Shown in pieces: positions 9,364 to 16,810 of a stretch of DNA of 64,000 bases; the first letter of the stretch is position 1; every line of letters begins with the position of its first letter. The notes below the pieces were generated by a model. That model was not told the DNA's origin, ran no database searches, and saw only the letters and a program-made list of their open reading frames with translations. Source of the stretch: Emticicia soli (GTDB taxonomy: Bacteria > Bacteroidota > Bacteroidia > Cytophagales > Spirosomataceae); the NCBI RefSeq assembly GCF_037860775.1, contig NZ_JBBEWC010000008.1, positions 186,001-250,000 on the forward strand, written 5' to 3'. A program made the translations under genes and the position numbers.

Positions 9364-10839
9364 ATGAGATACACCACCCTTTTACTCTTATTTATGTGTT
9401 CAGTAGGGGCTTTGTATGCGCAAAAGTCTAAAAAGCCCAATGTTATCTATATCTATGCCGACGACCTCGGCTATGGCGAATTAGGCTGTTACGGACAAAA
9501 GAAAATCAGAACTCCTAACCTTGACCAGATAGCCAGCGAAGGAATACGTTTTACGCAGCATTATACCGGAGCGCCCGTGTGTGCACCTGCCCGAGCCATG
9601 CTCATGACAGGCAAGCACAGCGGGCATTCTTATATAAGAGGCAACTACGAACTGGGCGGTTTTGAAGACCACAAAGAAGGCGGCCAGATGCCCTTGCCCG
9701 AAGGTGTATTTACCATTGCTGATTTAATGAAAAAAGCCGGATATGCTACCGCTGCCATCGGAAAATGGGGCTTGGGTATGAGTAACACCACCGGAGACCC
9801 AAACAAGCATGGCTTCGATTATTTTTACGGTTACCTCGACCAGAAGCAAGCCCATAATTTTTACCCGACTCACCTCTGGGAAAATGGTAAGTGGGATACC
9901 CTTCGTAATGCCTACATAAAAGTGCACGAGGCTTTGCCTAAAGATGAAAACAACCCACAGGCTTTTGAAAAATTTAAAGGCAAGGATTATTCGCTGACAA
10001 AAATGGCCGAGAAAACGCTGGCCTATATTCGTGCGCATAAAAATGAGCCCTTCTTCTTGTATCTGCCTTATACCGGGCCACACCTCTCTCTGCAAGCGCC
10101 TGACGAAGCCGTAAAAGAATACATCGGTCAGTTTGAAGAGCAGCCATACAGAGGCGAAAAAGGCTATGCTTCAACTTTATATCCACGCTCAACTTATGCG
10201 GCTATGATTAGCTACATGGATAAGCAGGTAGGTAGAATAATGGCTTTGCTCAAAGAATTGAATCTTGACGAAAATACGCTTATCATGTTTAGCAGCGATA
10301 ATGGTGCTACATTTGATACCGGTGGCGCCGATACAAACTTCTTTGACAGCGTGGCCGGACTAAGAGGCCGAAAACAAGATTTGTACGAAGGGGGTATTAG
10401 AGAACCGTTCATTGCCCGTTGGCCGAAGAAAATTAAAGCAGGGCAAACGTCTGATTTAATTAGTATCCAATATGACCTGATGGAAACCCTGGCAGAACTA
10501 ACAGGAACAAAAGCCCCTTCCAATGATGGTATCTCGTTTTTACCTACTTTGCTCGGCAAGCCACAGCAACAAAAACAACACCCTTATTTGTATTTTGAAT
10601 TCCCTGAGAAGGGCGGGCAGGTTGCCGTACGTATAGGCAACTGGAAAGGAGTAAAGAGTAATATGAAAAAAGATAAAGAAGCTCGCTGGGAAATATATAA
10701 TTTACAGACCGACCAAAAAGAAACTACCGATATTGCCAGCCAACACCCCGAACTTGTAAAACAGTTTGAAGCCATTCTGAAAAAAGAACACCAACCCTCA
10801 CACATAAGAGATTGGGAATTTATAGACCCTAAATTCTGA
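9364..10839 (+). CDS. Secreted sulfatase (formylglycine-dependent, S1 family)
   Basis: A 491-residue sulfatase with signal peptide (cleavage near ALYAQ, residue 20). Metal-binding Asp33-Asp34 lie in YADDLGYGELG, and Cys73 of CAPAR is the Cys-type C-x-P-x-R site that must be converted to formylglycine by a maturation enzyme not found in this window. Further family motifs are GKWGLG, FFLYLPYTGPH and MFSSDNGATFDTGG (calcium-binding Asp-Asn). It probably removes sulfate from a glycan or small sulfated molecule in the periplasm. Its place beside a glycosidase and SusD points to a sulfated polysaccharide as target, which is inference. Confidence 0.94.
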   Translation: MRYTTLLLLFMCSVGALYAQKSKKPNVIYIYADDLGYGELGCYGQKKIRTPNLDQIASEGIRFTQHYTGAPVCAPARAMLMTGKHSGHSYIRGNYELGGFEDHKEGGQMPLPEGVFTIADLMKKAGYATAAIGKWGLGMSNTTGDPNKHGFDYFYGYLDQKQAHNFYPTHLWENGKWDTLRNAYIKVHEALPKDENNPQAFEKFKGKDYSLTKMAEKTLAYIRAHKNEPFFLYLPYTGPHLSLQAPDEAVKEYIGQFEEQPYRGEKGYASTLYPRSTYAAMISYMDKQVGRIMALLKELNLDENTLIMFSSDNGATFDTGGADTNFFDSVAGLRGRKQDLYEGGIREPFIARWPKKIKAGQTSDLISIQYDLMETLAELTGTKAPSNDGISFLPTLLGKPQQQKQHPYLYFEFPEKGGQVAVRIGNWKGVKSNMKKDKEARWEIYNLQTDQKETTDIASQHPELVKQFEAILKKEHQPSHIRDWEFIDPKF

Positions 10840-10908
10840 AAAAACGTAGCCGCTTGCTCATTGATTTTTCTAAAAAAAACTTACAAATATCCCTATTTGT
10901 AGTGTCTT

Positions 10909-10930
10909 GCCTACTAGCTGAGTAGTAGGC
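10909..10930 (+). terminator. Possible weak terminator after the sulfatase
   Basis: Hairpin GCCTACTA (10909-10916) and TAGTAGGC (10923-10930) with a 6-nt loop, 70 bp after the sulfatase stop. It is followed by CCTTCCTTAAAA, not a clean T-run, so termination is uncertain. Confidence 0.4.
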
Positions 10931-11109
10931 CCTTCCTTAAAATACTGTTTAATGGGTATTTCAATTCTTCATGTTCTTGTTGAAATTTGGTAAAAATACG
11001 GGAATAACACGGCCTTCATTATGGGTTATTCCTCGTGTGTTGCAAACTGCCTGTTATCTACATTTACTTAAGTTTTAGCTTGAATAAATTCCTAAAAATA
11101 CCCTTACTC

Positions 11110-11445
11110 ATGTTAAAAAATTATAACCTTTACTCGCAAGATATATTATATCTGAAGGCAGATATAAACTATACCGAATTTTACCTGAAAGACGGAAAAA
11201 AACTCGTTTCTTCAAGTACATTGAAGCATCATGAGGCCGACGAACGGCTAAGAGATTTTCTGAGAGTCAGCAAGTCGTATATGGTAAACTTGCAATATAT
11301 AGGGCAGTATTGTGCACATCAAAAAGATGTGAGAATATACCTGACAAATGGTTATGAAATAAAAGTGGCCCGCCGCCGATGCGTAGAGATAAAGAAAAAT
11401 CTGAAAGATATAAATGTGCCGAGAGTGAACTTTGAGAGAACCTAA
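11110..11445 (+). CDS. Stand-alone LytTR DNA-binding domain protein
   Basis: About 111 residues (MLKNYNLYSQDILYLKADIN...) made up almost entirely of a LytTR domain: DILYLKADINYTEFYL, then DFLRVSKSYMVNLQYI and IYLTNGYEIKVARRR. LytTR domains bind DNA, usually as the output half of a LytR/AlgR response regulator, but no receiver domain precedes this one. An earlier in-frame ATG at 11035 would add 25 hydrophobic-looking residues; the ATG at 11110 starts directly at the domain and is preferred. There is no histidine kinase beside it. Its targets are unknown; the sulfatase locus just upstream is a possible but unproven one. Confidence 0.82.
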   Translation: MLKNYNLYSQDILYLKADINYTEFYLKDGKKLVSSSTLKHHEADERLRDFLRVSKSYMVNLQYIGQYCAHQKDVRIYLTNGYEIKVARRRCVEIKKNLKDINVPRVNFERT

Positions 11446-11456
11446 ATAGTGAATGA

Positions 11457-11537
11457 GCGAATGGCGAATTGGTGAATAATTAATTGCTTGAATTTCTAAC
11501 ATCAAGAACATAAACTATTCACTAATTCGCCATTCGC
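11457..11537. repeat. GCGAAT/GTGAAT inverted repeat between convergent genes
   Basis: Arms of 22 nt (11457-11478 and 11516-11537) match at 21 positions when one is reverse-complemented. They are built of short AT-rich units such as GCGAATGGCGAATT and GTGAATA. The repeat lies between the convergent lytTR and dedA genes, where it may serve as a two-way terminator. The same units occur at 21036-21160 and 45387-45471. Confidence 0.7.
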
Positions 11538-11551
11538 AATTCACCATTCAT

Positions 11552-12196
11552 TTATGCGTCTTTGCTTTCATTCAGTTCTTTTCTGGCGTTCAGATAGCCT
11601 TTTACTACCGTAAAGGTTGTAACTGCCAGGAAGAAGATGATAATGTATTCTACATAATTGATTATTCCGGGGAATTTTTCGCCGAAATAGAAACCGCCAC
11701 CTACCAAAGAGAGTGTCCAGATACCTCCACCTATGATATTAAAAATAGAAAACTTATAGGCTGGCATCTTCACGATTCCGGCCAGAATAGGAGAGAATGT
11801 GCGCACAACCGGAAGAAAACGAGCGATTATTAAGGTTTGGCTACCATATTTAGCGAAATATTTCTTTGTGCTATCGATATGCTTTTTCTTAAAAAACAAA
11901 GAGTCAGGTCTGGCCTGTATTCTGTCGCCGAAATACCAACCCGAAAAATACCCGACAAACGACCCGATTACAGCCGCCAGGAAAATACAGGTAAGTAACA
12001 AAGGAAGCGGAACGTCGAGGGTTTTGGTACCACAAAATACACCCGAAAGAAACAATAAATAATCGCCGGGAAGGAAGAAACCAAAAAAGAAGCCGTTTTC
12101 AATGAAGATAATCAAGGTAATAGTTACCAAGCCACCCGTTCGGATTAATTCTTCCGAATCCATCAAATACTGAAACCAATTGTTTACCTGTTCCAT
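11552..12196 (-). CDS. DedA-family membrane protein
   Basis: A 214-residue multi-pass inner-membrane protein of the DedA/SNARE-associated family. Family motifs are the glycine-rich GYFSGWYFGDR, the FKKKH/F-x-KYG segment, and the conserved ARFLPVVRTFSPILAG block followed by FNIIGGGIWTLSLVGGGFYFG. Such proteins act in membrane lipid (undecaprenyl phosphate and phospholipid) translocation. A longer reading frame begins at 12277, but its extra 27 residues are encoded inside a MITE-like repeat; the ATG at 12196 (MEQVNNWFQYL) is the natural start. The repeat ends only 25 bp upstream, so the original promoter has probably been displaced or replaced. Confidence 0.92.
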   Translation of the reverse strand: MEQVNNWFQYLMDSEELIRTGGLVTITLIIFIENGFFFGFFLPGDYLLFLSGVFCGTKTLDVPLPLLLTCIFLAAVIGSFVGYFSGWYFGDRIQARPDSLFFKKKHIDSTKKYFAKYGSQTLIIARFLPVVRTFSPILAGIVKMPAYKFSIFNIIGGGIWTLSLVGGGFYFGEKFPGIINYVEYIIIFFLAVTTFTVVKGYLNARKELNESKDA

Positions 12197-12220
12197 TGAA
12201 GTAATTTTTAGCTTTTCTAA

Positions 12221-12397
12221 GAAACTGTTTGAGTTAAATTTTAATGATAAAAAAGGAGTTTTTTTGACTCGATACAAGATTTAAAAACCGGAGTTTAGCA
12301 GAGCTAAATGAGCGGTCCGCCGCTGTGGGATTTTTAAAGCGTAGTATTGAGCAAAAAAAGCCTTTTTTAGCTTAACAAGATTAACTCAAACAGTTTC
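12221..12397. mobile_element. 177-bp MITE-like element with 17-bp terminal inverted repeats
   Basis: The ends GAAACTGTTTGAGTTAA (12221-12237) and TTAACTCAAACAGTTTC (12381-12397) are perfect inverted repeats, and both are bordered by TAA (12218-12220 and 12398-12400), which looks like a 3-bp target duplication. There is no coding capacity inside. The interior holds AAAAAAGGAG and AGCCTTTTTTAG stretches and a short GC-rich palindromic part (GCGGTCCGCCGC). A 3-bp TNA duplication is known for one subgroup of the IS5 family, but the parent transposase is not in this window. It lies directly upstream of dedA. Confidence 0.75.
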
Positions 12398-12408
12398 TAA
12401 TTATATAA

Positions 12409-12852
12409 TTATTGAACTTTTGGTTCGTTCAGTTCAATTACATAGCCGTCAGGGTCTGTAATGTAAATCTGAAATGCCCCGTCAAATCTTTGTTGGCGAT
12501 GATAAGGAACGCCTTTTTCTTTTAAATAAGCCTCGATACTATCAGCCGATTTAGCCGGAATTGTCCACGAAAAATGGCCACCATTCTTATCGTTATTGCT
12601 TACAGGGTCTTTTCTGCCAAGTAATAAGTGTAATTCCTGACCCGGAGCAATTACGAACCAACGTCTGATAGCCAACAAATTATCTGGCACGTCAAGCGGT
12701 TTTAAACCAACAATTTCACGATAGAATTTGGCACTTGCCTGAAGGTCTTTAACCGACAAGCCTACGTGGTTATATGATTGAACAGGGATTTGTGCAAAGG
12801 TGTTAAGTGAAACACCCAACAAAAGAACAACAATACATTTAGAAAAATTCAT
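12409..12852 (-). CDS. VOC-superfamily (glyoxalase-like) protein with signal peptide
   Basis: A 147-residue protein with a likely signal peptide (MNFSKCIVVLLLGVSLNTFAQ) followed by one vicinal-oxygen-chelate domain: SYNHVGLSVKDLQASAKFYR at the start (metal ligand His29 in NHVGL), ELHLLLG in the middle, GGHFSWTI as start of the second module, and ITDPDGYVIELNEP at the end (metal ligand Glu). VOC proteins include glyoxalases, dioxygenases and antibiotic-binding proteins; the exact reaction cannot be told. Secretion to the periplasm is unusual for glyoxalase I itself and argues against a simple methylglyoxal role. Upstream is the ABC-F gene on the same strand, 87 bp away. Confidence 0.85.
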   Translation of the reverse strand: MNFSKCIVVLLLGVSLNTFAQIPVQSYNHVGLSVKDLQASAKFYREIVGLKPLDVPDNLLAIRRWFVIAPGQELHLLLGRKDPVSNNDKNGGHFSWTIPAKSADSIEAYLKEKGVPYHRQQRFDGAFQIYITDPDGYVIELNEPKVQ

Positions 12853-12939
12853 AGGGATAGTTTTTATATCAAGGTTGAAAATAGTTTTAATATTTTATTA
12901 ATAAACTACACCAGCGGTTGCCTGCCAATGATGAGTCTA

Positions 12940-14817
12940 TCACACCAATTCTGATAATTCAAGCCAGCGCATTTCTTTTTCGGCAATATTCTCGTTTATT
13001 TGCTCAAATTCTTTTGCCCAATTTGCTAACTCTTCATGCGAGCCATCGCCCGAATTCATTTTCTCTACCAGTTCACCTTTGCGTATCTCTAGTTTTTCTA
13101 GGTCTTTTTCTAAGCTTTCGTACTCTTTTTGTTCCTTAAAGCTTAGTTTTCGCTTGGTTTCCGGTTTGCCTACTTGCGGAGCAATAGCTGTTTTATTGGT
13201 ATTTGCCTCACTTGTTTCAGGGCTACTTACTTGTGCAGGTAGCTCATCTTTAAACTGACGGTAGTCGGTATAATTACCCGGAAAATCTCTGATTTGACCT
13301 TCGCCTTCAAATACAAAAAGGTGGTCAACGATTTTATCCATAAAATAGCGGTCGTGAGATACCACCAGCAAACACCCGCCGAAACTTATCAGAAAATCTT
13401 CCAACACATTCAATGTCGAAATATCGAGGTCGTTGGTAGGCTCATCAAGAATCAGAAAGTTGGGGTTCTGAACCAATATTTTTAATAACTGTAAACGTCG
13501 TTTTTCTCCACCGCTTAATTTATGCACAAAGCTGTATTGCATGGCTGGAGGGAACAAAAACAAGGTCAGGAAATTGGAGATTGAAAGCTCGCTTCCATCG
13601 GCCATTTTTACGTACTCTGCAATTTCACGTACTACATCAATCACACGTTGCCCTTCATCAAAATCAAGCCCTTCTTGCGAGTAATACCCAATTTTAATGG
13701 TATCGCCCTTTACAACCCTGCCCATATCGGGTTTAAGTTTCTCTGTAATTATTTGCAGAAGTGTACTTTTACCCATACCATTTTTACCTACAATCCCGAT
13801 TCTATCTCCTCTTTTAAAAGTATATGTAAATTCCGAAATTATCTTCTGGGTATCAAAAGACTTACTCACGTGCTGAATCTCAATGATTTTGCTACCCATA
13901 CGCTCCATTTTCATACTCAGTTCCAGTTTTTCTTCCGGGCCTTTCTTAATGGTTTTGTCTTTTAAATCATAAAAAGCATCGATACGGCTTTGCGATTTTG
14001 TACCACGCGCTTTGGGTTGGCGTCGCATCCATTCCAACTCTTTTCTGAGTAGGTTGCGGTAGTTTTTTTGTGTAGCGGCATTTACAGCCTCTTGTGCTTC
14101 TTTTTTCTCGAGGTAATAATTGTAATTACCCGTAAACTTATAAATCTGGTTATCAGCAATTTCAAGAATACGGTTACACACTTTATCCAGAAAATAACGG
14201 TCGTGGGTAACAAGCAGCAAAGTGATGTTCGACGATGATAAGTACCCTTCAAGCCACTCAATTGTATCTAAGTCCAGGTGGTTGGTAGGCTCATCGAGAA
14301 TCAGAAAATCAGGCTCTTCAATCAATACACGGGCCAAAGCAACCCGTTTTTGTTGCCCGCCTGATAGATTTCCTATCAGTTTATCAAAATCAGTAATACC
14401 CAATTTGCCTAAAATCTGTTTTACTTTTACCTCGTAGTCCCATGCTTTCAGGGTGTCTACTCTTTCAATAGCATTGGCAAGCCTGTTATCATCGTGCAGG
14501 CTCAGTGCAATTTCATATTCCTTAATTGCTAACGTAAGCGAATTCTCCGAGGCAAAGATGGTTTCCAGAACAGTTTTCCCGGCCGGTAAGTCTGGATTCT
14601 GGTCAAGATACCCCGTTCTGATGTCTTTTCTGATGCTTATACTGCCCCCGTCAACATCTATTTTGCCTGTGAGCATATCGAGCAAAGAAGATTTTCCTGA
14701 GCCATTAGCGCCAATCAGGGCAACTTTTTCACCTTGTAAAATGCCAAACGTAAGATTTTTAAAAAGCCAGCGTTCGCCTAAATTTCTGCCTATATTTTCA
14801 GCCGATAAATAATTCAT
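12940..14817 (-). CDS. ABC-F family ATPase (Uup-like)
   Basis: A 625-residue soluble protein with two ABC ATPase domains and no membrane segment. Domain 1 has Walker A GANGSGKSS, signature LSGGQQKRVALAR and Walker B DFLILDEPTNHLD; domain 2 has GKNGMGKST, LSGGEKRRLQ and NFLILDEPTNDLD. Between them is the basic ABC-F linker (MRRQPKARGTKSQSRI), and a charged C-terminal coiled coil (about residues 545-620) is as in Uup. ABC-F proteins act on the ribosome or, for Uup, in DNA replication and ribosome assembly. No antibiotic-resistance role is indicated by context. A -7 promoter motif lies 38 bp upstream. Confidence 0.93.
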   Translation of the reverse strand: MNYLSAENIGRNLGERWLFKNLTFGILQGEKVALIGANGSGKSSLLDMLTGKIDVDGGSISIRKDIRTGYLDQNPDLPAGKTVLETIFASENSLTLAIKEYEIALSLHDDNRLANAIERVDTLKAWDYEVKVKQILGKLGITDFDKLIGNLSGGQQKRVALARVLIEEPDFLILDEPTNHLDLDTIEWLEGYLSSSNITLLLVTHDRYFLDKVCNRILEIADNQIYKFTGNYNYYLEKKEAQEAVNAATQKNYRNLLRKELEWMRRQPKARGTKSQSRIDAFYDLKDKTIKKGPEEKLELSMKMERMGSKIIEIQHVSKSFDTQKIISEFTYTFKRGDRIGIVGKNGMGKSTLLQIITEKLKPDMGRVVKGDTIKIGYYSQEGLDFDEGQRVIDVVREIAEYVKMADGSELSISNFLTLFLFPPAMQYSFVHKLSGGEKRRLQLLKILVQNPNFLILDEPTNDLDISTLNVLEDFLISFGGCLLVVSHDRYFMDKIVDHLFVFEGEGQIRDFPGNYTDYRQFKDELPAQVSSPETSEANTNKTAIAPQVGKPETKRKLSFKEQKEYESLEKDLEKLEIRKGELVEKMNSGDGSHEELANWAKEFEQINENIAEKEMRWLELSELV

Positions 14818-14854
14818 AGTTTTATATATAATCCCGTCCCTCTAATTTATGTGG

Positions 14855-14862
14855 CAAAAGTA
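14855..14862 (-). promoter_or_regulatory. Candidate -7 element for the ABC-F gene
   Basis: TACTTTTG on the - strand fits the Bacteroidota -7 motif TAnnTTTG and lies 38 bp before the start at 14817. No clear TTTG is seen at -33. Confidence 0.4.
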
Positions 14863-14865
14863 CAC

Positions 14866-15159
14866 TTAATTTTTGGTTAATCTTTTGGCTAATTCTTCCC
14901 ATTCTTCGTCGAGCGATACCTTTGGCATAGTTTCGCCTGCTCGGCGGTACCAATAGTTGGCATTCCATTGGTCGCCTTCTTTGCGGTGCAAGTAGGCATG
15001 CAGGCGGTCATACTCACGGGTGCCTTCTTTGCTTTGAGCAATATTGTGCGATGCTTCCCAGTCCCCGTTGTAATCATGCCAAAGCGCCTGTAATAAAGGA
15101 TGTATATCTTGTGGAACTTTTGCTGCCGAAAGTGAGCTTTTAAATGTCTGGATGTTCAT
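14866..15159 (-). CDS. Conserved hypothetical small protein
   Basis: A 97-residue soluble acidic protein with no signal peptide. Its core, LQALWHDYNGDWEASHNIAQ then DRLHAYLHRKEGDQWNANYW, is rich in Trp, His and Tyr and resembles a small family of uncharacterised bacterial proteins found in Proteobacteria and Bacteroidota; I do not know a function for it. It is monocistronic, read on the same strand as the ABC-F gene that starts 48 bp further on. The codon use and length of the reading frame (against a shorter overlapping frame at 14889-15077) support it as the real gene. Confidence 0.8.
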   Translation of the reverse strand: MNIQTFKSSLSAAKVPQDIHPLLQALWHDYNGDWEASHNIAQSKEGTREYDRLHAYLHRKEGDQWNANYWYRRAGETMPKVSLDEEWEELAKRLTKN

Positions 15160-15496
15160 ACAACGATTTTTTATACTGATTGAAACATGACGAAGATTTT
15201 CTTCGTCTACACCAATAATTTGCTCAAATTTACAAAACCAATATGAATTTTTTATACTTAATTATGTGCTTCAAAGCTAAGACCTCTCTTCAATCCTGTC
15301 GGAACGGACTAATAGCTAACAATTGGGTGATTTTTAGATAAATACCCTGAACTTTAAAAATATTGGGGAATATTTTCCTCGACATTATGTAAATGTGTTA
15401 CCACATATAGCTTAAATGAACCTGATTGCTGGATTGGAATGATATTTTTGCTGATAAAAATGTACAAAATTTTTACCACTAAATTTACACAAGAAA
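15160..15496. other. Divergent intergenic region (337 bp)
   Basis: The gap between two divergent genes. On the - strand TAAATTTG (complement at 15225-15232) fits the -7 promoter motif for the small conserved gene, and a hairpin GACGAAGA-TTT-TCTTCGTC (15189-15207) lies between it and the start codon. On the + strand, AT-rich DNA precedes the barrel gene with no clear promoter match. No RNA gene or coding frame was seen. Confidence 0.5.
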
Positions 15497-16096
15497 ATGA
15501 AAAACAGATTGTTTTTGTTAGGTGCTTTACTTTCAATGTCATTAGTAGGATACGCTCAACCAACAACTTCGTGGGGGCCGAAATTAGGGGTTAATTTTAC
15601 ATCTTACGCACCTAAAGCCGAGGTTTTTGATGTACTGACAGGCTTAAATGCAGGTTTATTCTTAAACCATAGTATTAACAGTAATTTTGGGGTAACTTTT
15701 GAAGCTAATTACTCGCAGATGGGTACAAAAGTGCAGAATGGAGGCAATCTGGAGAGAATCCATTATATTCAGATTCCGGCATTAGCAGTTTATTATTTCG
15801 GGCAACGAGGCGATTCTTTCCGTCCTAAACTTTTTGCAGGGCCATATCTGGGTATTTTATTGGCATCGACCGATAAAGGAGGAAACAAGTTGTCAAACGG
15901 TCAGCAAGTATTTAACACTGCCGATGTAGGTGGGCAAATAGGCGCAGGATTTAATTTCAGAATCAAGCGTGAAACATGGTTGAACACCGACGTGCGCTAC
16001 ATAAGAGGTTTTGGTGATATTACCAAAGAGCCAAGCACGAGCTATCAGAATGCAGGTGTAAACATCAACGTAGGTATCAGTTTCCCGATAAAGTAA
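15497..16096 (+). CDS. PorT-like outer membrane beta-barrel protein
   Basis: A 199-residue protein with a signal peptide (MKNRLFLLGALLSMSLVGYAQ) and alternating polar/hydrophobic strands throughout: GPKLGVNFTSYAPK at the start, GVTFEANYSQMGTKVQ, YIQIPALAVYYFG, PKLFAGPYLGILLAS, and a C-terminal strand VNINVGISFPIK. This is the outer membrane beta-barrel domain common in Bacteroidota (PorT/OmpX-like, about eight strands). These proteins are abundant and functionally diverse; the role is not predicted. It is monocistronic, and its terminator is shared with the convergent hemJ. Confidence 0.88.
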   Translation: MKNRLFLLGALLSMSLVGYAQPTTSWGPKLGVNFTSYAPKAEVFDVLTGLNAGLFLNHSINSNFGVTFEANYSQMGTKVQNGGNLERIHYIQIPALAVYYFGQRGDSFRPKLFAGPYLGILLASTDKGGNKLSNGQQVFNTADVGGQIGAGFNFRIKRETWLNTDVRYIRGFGDITKEPSTSYQNAGVNINVGISFPIK

Positions 16097-16137
16097 CAAA
16101 CCACACAAAAGAGCTTAAGGGATTCACCTCCCTTCCT

Positions 16138-16175
16138 AAAACCCTTTCTCATTTTATATGGGAGAGGGTTTTCTG
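16138..16175. terminator. Bidirectional terminator between the barrel gene and hemJ
   Basis: AAAACCCTTTCTC (16138-16150) pairs with GGGAGAGGGTTTT (about 16160-16172) apart from two G-U or mismatched positions. T-rich and A-rich edges allow termination in both directions between the convergent genes. Confidence 0.65.
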
Positions 16176-16177
16176 GT

Positions 16178-16720
16178 TTATTTCTTCTCTCTATGGTTTT
16201 TATATGCCTTTGCAGCCATAAACAACAGTACACCAAATGCAATAATACCCAGAAACAAATACGCAAAATTGAGTAGATTCTTCACCACAGCCAGCATTAC
16301 AATAGAAACCAGAAATAATGTGGGTAGTTCGTTTAACAATCTGTATTGAAAAGAGTTAAATACCATATATTTTTCTCCTCGCTCAAGGCGTTCAATCGTT
16401 TTTTTACAAAAAATATGATACCCCGTTAGCAATACCAACAAAACCAGCTTAACGTGTAACCAGCCTTGTTGCAGAAAATAAGGAGAATTAATGAGCATCA
16501 GAATCCCGAATGTCCAGGTAATCATCATGGCCGGATTACAGATAATCTTGTAGGCTCTTTTTTGCATAAGCACGTAGTCTTTTTTAAAGGCTTCACGCAG
16601 ATGCTCAGGTTTATCTTCGGCTTCGGCGTGGTAAACAAATATTCTTACCAGATAAAATAAACCTGCAAACCAAGATACGAAACCGATGATGTGTAACGAT
16701 TTAAGATAGAGATGAAGCAT
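16178..16720 (-). CDS. hemJ: HemJ-type protoporphyrinogen IX oxidase
   Basis: A 180-residue membrane protein with about four to five transmembrane helices. It starts LYLKSLHIIGFVSWFAGLFYLVRIFVYHAEA, with the conserved His of helix 1 and the YLVRIFVYH motif. It continues with a PAMMITWTFGILML helix, WLHVKLVLLVLLTGYH (conserved His), and LLNELPTLFLVSIVMLAVVK (RxxNExPT-type motif). These are the features of HemJ, the heme-b-containing oxidase that converts protoporphyrinogen IX to protoporphyrin IX in many bacteria lacking HemG or HemY. The C-terminal extra helix (FLGIIAFGVLLFMAAKAY) is somewhat longer than usual. It could also be labelled a CopD-like protein, but the motifs fit HemJ better. Confidence 0.86.
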   Translation of the reverse strand: MLHLYLKSLHIIGFVSWFAGLFYLVRIFVYHAEAEDKPEHLREAFKKDYVLMQKRAYKIICNPAMMITWTFGILMLINSPYFLQQGWLHVKLVLLVLLTGYHIFCKKTIERLERGEKYMVFNSFQYRLLNELPTLFLVSIVMLAVVKNLLNFAYLFLGIIAFGVLLFMAAKAYKNHREKK

Positions 16721-16810
16721 TCAAGTACGATTTAAAAAACAACTGTAATTTTAAGCCCTCAAAAATAAGCAACAAAACTCGTACGTTAAACTATAAAACT
16801 GTTTTTAAAA

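Noticed and set aside
11457..11537. A CRISPR-like array in the GTGAAT repeats
   Set aside because: The units are 6-8 bp, inverted, degenerate and without spacers of regular length; no cas gene is present.
12221..12277. 27-residue N-terminal extension of DedA
   Set aside because: It is encoded by the MITE-like element, lacks family similarity, and a good ATG follows at 12196.
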